From NCBI GenBank assembly GCA_903895005.1, contig CAITSH010000181.1:1-13075 (forward strand): a stretch of 13,075 bases of DNA, given 5' to 3'. Positions 7,258 through 13,075 of this stretch are shown one piece after another. The stretch is from an uncultured Pseudomonadota bacterium. Its GTDB lineage: Bacteria; Pseudomonadota; Gammaproteobacteria; Burkholderiales; SG8-39. The position numbers and the translations under genes were made by a program. The stretch's first letter is position 1. Every line of letters begins with the position of its first letter. The notes under the pieces were generated by a model. The model saw only the letters and a program-made list of their open reading frames with translations. It was not told the origin of the DNA and did no database searches.

Positions 7258-7938
7258 TCAGGCCTTCGCGGTCTGCAGTTCAGCCAGTACGCGTTGCTGC
7301 AACGCGATCAGATGCTCGTCACGGATGCCGTGGGTGATCAGGCTCTCGACCGTGTGCATCAGGTAATCGGCCGACGAACCGACCTTGCCTCGGGCGCAGG
7401 CGATGGCTTTTACGACGACCTCCTGGGGCAACTTGCCGGTATAGCTCGGGTGCTCGCGGTTGACGACAAAGGCGATCGCGCGGTGTTCGCTGCCGTCGTT
7501 CTCATCGACCACGCGTATCCAGCGCGGGACATAAGAGCCGACGGCCATTTCGCGCCGCCACAGCAACTGCAACTCCTCGCGCGCGATGTAATGCGGCAGG
7601 CGGTACGACACGCCGCGGCAGCAGCCGCCCCGGTCCAGACCAAGCACCAGGCCGGGCTGTTCCTTTGTGCCGCGACCGATGTGCGACCACAGGCAAAAGC
7701 GCCGGTGGTAGCCGCGCAGGGTGGCGAGGCGCCGTTCCGAGAAATTCATGATCGGGTTCCAGACCAGCGAGCCGTAACCGAACACCCAGGGGTCCGCGTC
7801 GGGCCCGATTTCTTTCAGCAGCGCATCAACCGAGGCATCCAGTTCCTCGTTCGAGAGGACGCGGTGCGAGAGTCCCGCGCTGCTGTGCAGGTTACGGTAG
7901 AGGTCGGCTTCGAGGTCGGCGCGGCAAAGCTTGGTCAT
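7258..7938 (-). CDS. ChaC-like gamma-glutamylcyclotransferase
   Basis: The 226-residue product carries the ChaC signature PWVFGYGSLVWNP (residues 50-62, with the substrate-binding FGYGSL loop at 53-58). A probable catalytic glutamate is E130 in LWRREMAVGSYVPRW, matching the RE-x3-G context of the family. ChaC enzymes act in the cytoplasm and cleave the gamma-glutamyl group of glutathione, giving 5-oxoproline and Cys-Gly, so they set glutathione levels. The length fits bacterial members. I prefer the ATG at 7938; an in-frame GTG at 7962 would add eight residues, and neither has a clear Shine-Dalgarno. It is divergent from the dioxygenase operon and 251 bp upstream of the Bug gene on the same strand, which is too far to assume an operon. 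The 329-codon frame on the opposite strand (7123-8112) lacks family motifs and is a shadow. Confidence 0.88.
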   Translation of the reverse strand: MTKLCRADLEADLYRNLHSSAGLSHRVLSNEELDASVDALLKEIGPDADPWVFGYGSLVWNPIMNFSERRLATLRGYHRRFCLWSHIGRGTKEQPGLVLGLDRGGCCRGVSYRLPHYIAREELQLLWRREMAVGSYVPRWIRVVDENDGSEHRAIAFVVNREHPSYTGKLPQEVVVKAIACARGKVGSSADYLMHTVESLITHGIRDEHLIALQQRVLAELQTAKA

Positions 7939-8293
7939 GTGGGGATATTGTGCACGCAACACCCAGCGCCAAGGAAGGGGCGCCTCATAATAAATAACGC
8001 GAAACCGCCGATTCGGCTGACAAGGGCGAGGGTCGAGGAGGCGGAACCCGCCAAACGTGCCGTGTTGTCCAGACGACGGTGGCCGGCGCTTGGCGAACGG
8101 TGCACCGCGTGATGCCGATGCGGAGCGCGGCGAGGCATTGTCGGGCCGGTAATGTCAAAATGGGGGCTTCTCCCGGATCGCAACGGGGACGGTCGCATCC
8201 GGATGCCTCGTGATTTACTCCCTTAGCGCCCGAAAGCCCTAAGAATTCACGCGCGCCGGCCCCTGAGCCATTCGCCATGCAAGGATATCCCCA
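7939..8293. promoter_or_regulatory. Divergent intergenic region between ChaC and the dioxygenase operon
   Basis: No gene is visible in these 355 bp. The gap must hold the promoters of both flanking genes. Its clearest feature is the perfect 12-bp palindrome GCATCCGGATGC at 8195-8206, about 90 bp before the dioxygenase start, where an operator would be expected. I found no convincing -35/-10 pair or tRNA. Confidence 0.4.
8281..8285 (+). promoter_or_regulatory. Shine-Dalgarno of the gentisate-dioxygenase-like gene
   Basis: AAGGA lies eight bases before the ATG at 8294 and supports this start over the internal Met at codon 6. Confidence 0.7.
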
Positions 8294-9256
8294 ATGACAG
8301 GCAACACAATGGAATTGTTGCGCGACGCGAAAAGCCTCGACGACCTGTATCCGTCGCTCAACGCTAACCGCATGACCGCCGGATGGCACAAGGTGCGTCC
8401 CTCGCTCTGGAAGGAGCCTCGCACCGAGTTCCGTCCGCGGCACTGGAGCTACGAGGCCGGGCGACTGGCCCTTGATCAGGCCTCGCGCTGGATTGGCACG
8501 GAGCTGGCCGAGCGGCGCAACTTGCTCCTTTTCAATCCGGTCGGCGACAATGATTACGCCACCGCGCGTACCCTCGTCGCCGCCTACCAGATGGTGATGC
8601 CGGGCGAACATGCACGCGCGCACCGGCACACGCCCAATGCGCTGCGTTTTGTGGTCGATGCCTATCCTGGCCTGTTCACGGTGGTCAACGGGGTCAAGCT
8701 GCCGATGAAACCGGGTGACGTGCTGCTGACACCGGGCGGTTGCTGGCACAGCCACTACAACGAGGGCACTAAAAACGCCTATTGGATAGATGTGCTTGAC
8801 GTGCCGCTGGTTCACTTGCTTGAACCGATGTTTTTCGAGCCCTATCCGGACGTTTTTCAGAAGGTCACATCCGAGCCGGCGCAAAGCGAATTCTGGTTCG
8901 GCCGCGACGAAACTGAGCGCGGCCTGTCCGCGGTGGAGGAACAACGGCCGGGAGTGCGCGTCCTGCCCCTTGATGTGAAAAAGCATTTCGCCACGATGGG
9001 CCTGCAGTTCCTCAGGATCGACAAGGGCGCGGCGACGGGTGTGAGCCGCAGCACCGCGAGCCGGATTTTTTCGGTGGCGCGCGGCAGCGGTGTGGCGCAA
9101 ATGGGCGAAGTCCGGGTGTCGTGGCGCCGTGGCGACGTGTTTGTGGTGCCATCGTGGATACGGTTCGAGATTACGGCGGACGAAGAGTCAGTGTTGTTCG
9201 AGGTCAACGACGAACCGGTGCTGCACGCGCTGCGTCTATTCAGGGAAGAACGATGA
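8294..9256 (+). CDS. Gentisate 1,2-dioxygenase-like bicupin ring-cleavage enzyme
   Basis: The 320-residue product has two cupin domains. The N-terminal cupin contains MVMPGEHARAHRHTPNALRF (100-119) and GDVLLTPGGCWHSHYNEG (141-158), giving the probable Fe(II) ligands H110, H112 and H152, in the same places as in gentisate dioxygenases. The C-terminal cupin (about 240-310) keeps the fold but lacks the metal histidines, as in that family. The reaction would be O2-dependent ring opening of gentisate to maleylpyruvate in the cytoplasm. Relatives acting on salicylate or 1-hydroxy-2-naphthoate share this plan, so the substrate is not fixed. Length is slightly below the usual 340-380. The stop overlaps the start of the FAD monooxygenase by four bases (ATGA), so the two are translationally coupled. 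It is the first gene of a three-gene operon with the monooxygenase and a Bug protein. Confidence 0.85.
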   Translation: MTGNTMELLRDAKSLDDLYPSLNANRMTAGWHKVRPSLWKEPRTEFRPRHWSYEAGRLALDQASRWIGTELAERRNLLLFNPVGDNDYATARTLVAAYQMVMPGEHARAHRHTPNALRFVVDAYPGLFTVVNGVKLPMKPGDVLLTPGGCWHSHYNEGTKNAYWIDVLDVPLVHLLEPMFFEPYPDVFQKVTSEPAQSEFWFGRDETERGLSAVEEQRPGVRVLPLDVKKHFATMGLQFLRIDKGAATGVSRSTASRIFSVARGSGVAQMGEVRVSWRRGDVFVVPSWIRFEITADEESVLFEVNDEPVLHALRLFREER

Positions 9257-10443
9257 AAAAGCCCCATGTGTTGATCGCCGGAGGCGGCATAGGCGGTATG
9301 GCTGCGGCGCTGGCGTTACTGCAGCGCGGTTTTGATGTTGATGTTTTTGAGCAGGCGGGCGAGTTGCGCGAAATCGGCGCCGGCATACAGATCAGCCCCA
9401 ACGGCAACCGCGCCCTCGCTTCGCTCGGTGTCTTTGACCGCCTCAAAGCCCTGTCCTGCCCGACCGAGGGCAAGGAAATCCGCCACTGGAAGTCGGGCAA
9501 GACCTGGAAGCTCTTCGACCTTGGCGATGCGTCAGTACGCAAGTACGGCTTTCCCTACATGACGGTGTATCGACCCGACCTGCTGCAAGTGATAGCCGAC
9601 GGCGTGCGCAAACACAAGGCGGGTGCCATCCACCTTGGCAAGCGCTTGAGGCAGGTGATCCAGGGCCCGGGCGTGAGGCTGCAATTCGAGGATGGAACGC
9701 ATGCCGAGGGCGATGCGTTGATCGGTGCAGACGGCGTGCACTCCGTGGTCCGGCGAGAGCTCTTTGGCGATGATCCGATAAAGTTCTCAGGCATGGTGGC
9801 CTGGCGCACGTTGTTGCCGATGCAAAGCCTGCCCGCACACATGGTGCGCATGGTGGCCACCAACTGGGTCGGTCCCGGGGGGCATGTAGTGCACTATCCC
9901 TTGCAACGGGGCAGCGTCATGAACTTTGTCGGTACGCTGGAGGGCGCCACCTGGGATGGTCCGCCCTGGACGGCCAAGGCGACCGTTTCCGATTGCACCG
10001 CGGCGTTTGCCGGCTGGAACGAGGACGTCCTGGCGATGATCGGCAGCGCGGCGTCGGTGCTCAAGTGGGCGATGCTGGGGCGCGATTTTCTCGATACATG
10101 GACGACCGGGCGAGCGACACTGCTTGGCGATGCCTGCCACTCGACCCTGCCCTTTCTTGCGCAGGGCGCAGTAATGGCGATTGAGGACGGCGTAGTGCTG
10201 GCGCGGTGCTTCGAGGCTTACGACGATGTGTCCGTGGCATTGCAGAAGTACGAGCAGGCGAGGCTGGAACGCACCTACCGGATGGTGCGCGGTGCCGCCA
10301 ACAACACCTACCGCTTTCATAACCCGGCGCTGGCCGAGCCCGAAAGCGCCGGCGCATTCATTGATCGCGAATGGCGTCCCGAGGCCATCGCAGAACGCTA
10401 CGACTGGCTATTCACCTATGACGTGAACACCGCCGCAATCTGA
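9253..10443 (+). CDS. Class A FAD-dependent aromatic monooxygenase
   Basis: The 396-residue product has the three fingerprints of single-component flavoprotein hydroxylases: GGGIGG (10-15) for the FAD ADP moiety with acidic E34 in VFEQAG, the DG motif GADGVHSVVR (158-167), and the GD motif LLGDACHSTLPFLAQG (290-305). It uses NAD(P)H and O2 to hydroxylate an aromatic acid. Overall it resembles salicylate hydroxylase, 3-hydroxybenzoate 6-hydroxylase and 6-hydroxynicotinate monooxygenase. Coupling to a gentisate-dioxygenase-like gene favours a product of the gentisate kind, for example from 3-hydroxybenzoate, but this is inference from context. The ATG at 9253 is chosen because it overlaps the previous stop as ATGA and is preceded by AGGGAAGAA. 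The longer frame from 9121 would run deep into the dioxygenase gene. No defect is seen. Confidence 0.9.
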   Translation: MKKPHVLIAGGGIGGMAAALALLQRGFDVDVFEQAGELREIGAGIQISPNGNRALASLGVFDRLKALSCPTEGKEIRHWKSGKTWKLFDLGDASVRKYGFPYMTVYRPDLLQVIADGVRKHKAGAIHLGKRLRQVIQGPGVRLQFEDGTHAEGDALIGADGVHSVVRRELFGDDPIKFSGMVAWRTLLPMQSLPAHMVRMVATNWVGPGGHVVHYPLQRGSVMNFVGTLEGATWDGPPWTAKATVSDCTAAFAGWNEDVLAMIGSAASVLKWAMLGRDFLDTWTTGRATLLGDACHSTLPFLAQGAVMAIEDGVVLARCFEAYDDVSVALQKYEQARLERTYRMVRGAANNTYRFHNPALAEPESAGAFIDREWRPEAIAERYDWLFTYDVNTAAI

Positions 10444-10515
10444 CACGTTCCATGCCTAAAGACGCGCCGAGCTGCAATTGCGCCCGGCGAAAATCTGTCA
10501 TACACAAAGATACTC

Positions 10516-10521
10516 AAGGAG
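10516..10521 (+). promoter_or_regulatory. Shine-Dalgarno of the second Bug gene
   Basis: AAGGAG lies five bases before the ATG at 10527. It sets the start of the Bug gene and rules out the longer reading from 10452, whose extra 25 residues do not look like a signal peptide. Confidence 0.8.
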
Positions 10522-10526
10522 AGAAA

Positions 10527-11495
10527 ATGAATCGACGCATCTTTTTCGCTGCCGCAGCGTTTGCGACAGCATCAGCGCTTGTCGCCGCACAAAAGTATCC
10601 TGAACGCAGTATTCGGATGGTGGTGCCGTATGCCCCGGGCGGCGCGACGGATATCGTCGCGCGCCAGGTCGCGGTGAAACTCGGTGAGGTGCTTGGCCAG
10701 CAGGTGCTGATTGAGAACAAGCCCGGGGCCAATGCAAACCTCGGTGGCGATTTTGTCGCAAAGGCGGCACCGGACGGTTATACGTTGCTGATGGGCGACC
10801 TCACCCTCGCGGTCAACCCGGGACTGCTCAAGTCCATGCCCTTCGATCCCATTAAGGACCTGACGCCGGTCGGCCCGGTGGCGCACGCGCCGCTGGCCCT
10901 GGTGGTGCATCCGGGCATCGCGGCGACGAATCTTCGTGAGTTCATCGATCTGGCACGCCGCAACCCCGGAAAGTTCACCTACGGCTCGGCCGGCAATGGC
11001 AATCCCACCCAGCTTGCGGCCGAAGTGATGAAGACCGCTGCTGCGGTCGACATTCTGCAGGTCACTTACAAGGGCGCGGGCCCCGCTGTGACAGACCTCG
11101 TCGGCGGCCAGATTTCGATGCTCATCGCCGGCGTGAGCAGCGTTCACAGTTTCGTTTCCTCGGGCAAATTGCGCGCGCTTGCCGTGACGGGGCAAAAACG
11201 TTCCCCGACCCTGCCGTCCGTCCCGACGTTCCAGGAGGCGGGCCTTCCCCTGCCGGAAATGAACCTCGGATCGTGGTGGGGCGTATTTGGTCCGCCCGGC
11301 ATGCCCAGGGAGGTGGTTGCACGGCTCAACGCGGCACTCAACACCGCACTCGGGTCGTCCGCACTCAAGGAGCAGATGCAGGCGCTCAGCATAGAGGCCG
11401 AGCCGGGTGACCCAGACACGCTAACCGAACGCATGCGTTCCGAGACGACGAAATGGGGGCGTGTCATAAAGGCCGCGAATATCGTCCCGCAGTAA
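10527..11495 (+). CDS. Bug/TctC-family periplasmic binding protein
   Basis: The 322-residue product has a signal peptide (MNRRIFFAAAAFATASALVAA) and a mature start near KYPERSIRMVVPYAPGGATD. The Bug fingerprints are present in order: VPYAPGGATDIVARQVA, LGQQVLIENKPGANANLGGD, AAPDGYTLLMG, FTYGSAGNGNPTQLAAE, VTYKGAGPAVTDLVGGQ and LRALAVTGQKRSPTLPSVPTF. The family captures small organic acids in the periplasm. It lies 83 bp after the FAD monooxygenase in the same direction and is probably in that operon, which suggests its ligand is the aromatic acid (or a relative) that the two enzymes degrade. No TctA/TctB partner is present in the window. It is clearly a paralogue of the Bug protein at 6029-7006 rather than a recent copy, because many residues differ. 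The gene is convergent with hutD. Confidence 0.93.
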   Translation: MNRRIFFAAAAFATASALVAAQKYPERSIRMVVPYAPGGATDIVARQVAVKLGEVLGQQVLIENKPGANANLGGDFVAKAAPDGYTLLMGDLTLAVNPGLLKSMPFDPIKDLTPVGPVAHAPLALVVHPGIAATNLREFIDLARRNPGKFTYGSAGNGNPTQLAAEVMKTAAAVDILQVTYKGAGPAVTDLVGGQISMLIAGVSSVHSFVSSGKLRALAVTGQKRSPTLPSVPTFQEAGLPLPEMNLGSWWGVFGPPGMPREVVARLNAALNTALGSSALKEQMQALSIEAEPGDPDTLTERMRSETTKWGRVIKAANIVPQ

Positions 11496-11514
11496 GGCGT
11501 TGCTCACCTCATGG

Positions 11515-12141
11515 TCAGTCCGTGACTGGCTTGGCTTGCACCTTCGACAGAGTCAGCACCGCCGCCACGGCCCTGCCGTTTTCTGGGGACAGCGAAAAGG
11601 ACGCCGCGTCTGCGGCGGACTCGATCATGCAGTCCTGCTCCTCCAGCTTCGCCGCATCGTGCCGCCCGAAAACGCGGGTGCTGCCGCGTGCGCTGTAAAT
11701 CAACAGGGTGTCCGCGGCTGCCTTTTCCACCACCGAGGTGGCGTGAAGCGCGCGCAATTCGAGCCTCGCGGTAATTTCGCCGCGGCGGGTGAGCAGGCTG
11801 AAATCCTCCACCGGCCCGTCGAGTAGTGCGCAATCGGCCGGCCATTCTCCGCGAAAGCCAAACGGCTGCAAGGGCGCGGCGATGGTCTTGCCGAAAGCGA
11901 TGCCCTCGGCCGGGTGGTTGAACGTAAGGCGAACCCCGTTGCCATAAAGAATCATGAACTGGCGATCGAAACCGGGGAAGGCTGAAAAGGGCGAATCGGC
12001 GGCGATCATGGGCAGGCTCAGTTGCCAAAGCAAGGCGTCGCCAAAGCCTGCCCCCTCGGGGAACGAGGCGATGCGACGTGAAGTGCCCTTGCCGTTTTTC
12101 CAGGCCTGCGAGATGTAGTCGCCCTGCCGCAATACTCTCAT
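11515..12141 (-). CDS. HutD/Ves family cupin-like protein
   Basis: The 208-residue product matches the HutD/Ves family, with the N-terminal signature AWKNGKGTSRRIASFPEG (13-30), WQLSLPMI, FSAFPGFDRQFMILYGNGVRL and PFGFRGEWP. These are double cupin-like beta folds in the cytoplasm. HutD is linked to control of histidine use in Pseudomonas, and Ves of E. coli is of unclear role; no enzyme activity is established. The start codon overlaps the stop of the upstream indolepyruvate oxidoreductase gene by four bases (ATGA), so the two are cotranscribed and translationally coupled. Association with an aryl-pyruvate oxidoreductase rather than with histidine genes suggests a part in amino-acid catabolism more generally. 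The 254-codon frame over 11504-12268 on the same strand is a shadow. Confidence 0.85.
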   Translation of the reverse strand: MRVLRQGDYISQAWKNGKGTSRRIASFPEGAGFGDALLWQLSLPMIAADSPFSAFPGFDRQFMILYGNGVRLTFNHPAEGIAFGKTIAAPLQPFGFRGEWPADCALLDGPVEDFSLLTRRGEITARLELRALHATSVVEKAAADTLLIYSARGSTRVFGRHDAAKLEEQDCMIESAADAASFSLSPENGRAVAAVLTLSKVQAKPVTD

Positions 12142-13075
12142 GCGGCTTTGGGTTGCGGTTGCGCCATTGAGGCCAGCAGTGTCGCCTCTCGCGCCCGCGC
12201 ATCCTTGATATGTTTCGCCTTGACGTGGCCGTAGCCGCGGATGAACTCCGGAATGGCTGCGATTTCAACCGCGGTTTTAAGATTGCCGCGATCCAGGCTT
12301 GCGATCAACTCCGCAATCGTCGTTTCGTATTCGACGATCAGCCGGCGCTCGGTGCGCCGCTCTTCGCTGTAGCCGAACACATCGAGCGCCGTGCCGCGCA
12401 GCCCCTTGAGCTTTGCGAGAAGCCGCAAGACCGGCAGCATCCAGGGACCGAATTCGGATTTTTTCGCCTCGCCCGTGACCGGGTCTGGCCGGTGTAGAAC
12501 GGGGGGTGCGAGGTGGAACTTGATCTTGTAGTCGCCCTCGAACATGGTGTCTATTTTTCTCAGGAATTCGGGCTGCGTGTGCAGGCGCGCCACCTCGTAC
12601 TCGTCCTTGTAGGCCATGAGCTTGAAGTAATAGCGGGCGACGGTTTCTGTCAGTTCGCTGCCACCGGTCTTCGCCAGCTCGGTGCTGCGCACGGTACCGA
12701 CCAGAGCCCTGTAGCGAGCGGCATACTCGGCGTCCTGGTAATCGGAAAGAAAGCTAACCCTGCGGGCGATGATTTCATCGAGGGTGGGCGCCCCGGCCTT
12801 GTTGAATGCGATGACCTCGCCAGGATTGGCGAGTTTTTCCACGCGGGCGAGGTCAATCGCCGCGCGCCGGCCCCATACGAATGACTTCTGGTTGAATGCG
12901 ACGGACACATCGTTCAATTCGATGGCCTTCATTAGCGAGGCCTCGGAGATGGGTACCCAGCCCTTCTGGAAGGCGTATCCGAGCATGAACATGTTGGTGG
13001 CGATGGCATCCCCCAGAAGAGCAGTCGCGATACGACCCGCGTCGATGAAAGCCACGTTCGCCTTGCTCGCCGCGC
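12138..13075 (-). CDS. Indolepyruvate ferredoxin oxidoreductase, C-terminal part (runs off the window)
   Basis: Only the C-terminal 312 or so residues are in the window; the frame stays open to the last base, and the GTG at 13055 is an internal valine (context SKANVAFIDAGRIATALLGD). The first 45 residues (GDAIATNMFMLGYAFQKGWVP, AIELNDVSVAFNQKSF) are the end of the 2-oxoacid oxidoreductase gamma-type domain. The rest, including SEFGPWMLPVLRLLAKLKGLRGTALDVFGY and GYGHVKAKHIKDAR, fits the DUF6537 domain at the C terminus of large fused enzymes. The family oxidatively decarboxylates aryl-pyruvates from Trp, Phe and Tyr to aryl-acetyl-CoA using thiamine diphosphate and Fe-S clusters. The cofactor domains themselves lie beyond the edge. 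It is followed by hutD with an ATGA overlap. No defect is seen in the visible part. Confidence 0.9.
   Translation of the reverse strand, partial: AASKANVAFIDAGRIATALLGDAIATNMFMLGYAFQKGWVPISEASLMKAIELNDVSVAFNQKSFVWGRRAAIDLARVEKLANPGEVIAFNKAGAPTLDEIIARRVSFLSDYQDAEYAARYRALVGTVRSTELAKTGGSELTETVARYYFKLMAYKDEYEVARLHTQPEFLRKIDTMFEGDYKIKFHLAPPVLHRPDPVTGEAKKSEFGPWMLPVLRLLAKLKGLRGTALDVFGYSEERRTERRLIVEYETTIAELIASLDRGNLKTAVEIAAIPEFIRGYGHVKAKHIKDARAREATLLASMAQPQPKAA

Noticed and set aside
7123..8112. 329-codon plus-strand frame opposite the ChaC gene
   Set aside because: The minus strand carries the FGYGSL and catalytic glutamate motifs of ChaC.
7985..9100. 371-codon minus-strand frame opposite the bicupin gene
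   Set aside because: The plus strand carries cupin metal motifs with a good Shine-Dalgarno; the minus frame shows no family features.

Overview
The window is high-GC DNA whose gene content points to a betaproteobacterium, most likely Burkholderiales. The main reasons are two stand-alone Bug/TctC-type periplasmic binding proteins, the DUF6152/DUF6644 pair, a cluster of aromatic and amino-acid catabolic enzymes, and a dispersed-repeat type I associate with beta- and gammaproteobacteria. Identities come from reading the sequence only; no database search was possible.

Layout. Positions 39-625 hold no credible gene. They form one long imperfect fold-back repeat: two roughly 290-bp halves of the same repeat type facing each other. 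Next, on the minus strand, is a two-gene operon (1618 down to 716) for a small secreted DUF6152 protein and a four-helix DUF6644 membrane protein. Divergent from it, 1765-2445 (+) encodes a secreted HExxH zinc metallopeptidase. On the minus strand follow a Bcr/CflA-type MFS exporter (2484-3743) and a fumarylacetoacetate-hydrolase-family enzyme (3820-4818). Divergent from the latter is an NAD-dependent epimerase (4984-5987) whose frame is broken near 5722. On the minus strand again are a Bug protein (6029-7006), with a 15-bp-period palindromic array beside its likely -10 box (7067-7108), and a ChaC-like gamma-glutamylcyclotransferase (7258-7938).

An operon then reads on the plus strand: gentisate-1,2-dioxygenase-like bicupin (8294-9256), class A FAD monooxygenase (9253-10443, ATGA overlap) and a second Bug protein (10527-11495). 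The right end has minus-strand HutD/Ves (11515-12141), coupled by an ATGA overlap to the C-terminal part of an indolepyruvate ferredoxin oxidoreductase that runs off the window.

How the genes work together (inference). The core theme is aromatic-compound catabolism. The FAD monooxygenase would hydroxylate an aromatic acid, the bicupin would open the ring, an FAH-family hydrolase would cleave the resulting diketo acid, and a Bug protein would capture a related organic acid in the periplasm. The indolepyruvate oxidoreductase adds aryl-pyruvate oxidation. A maleylpyruvate or maleylacetoacetate isomerase is not present here, so no pathway is complete inside the window. Nothing here proves a new system. 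The best candidates for a second look are the fold-back element, the histidine-rich DUF6152/DUF6644 pair and the operator array upstream of the first Bug gene.
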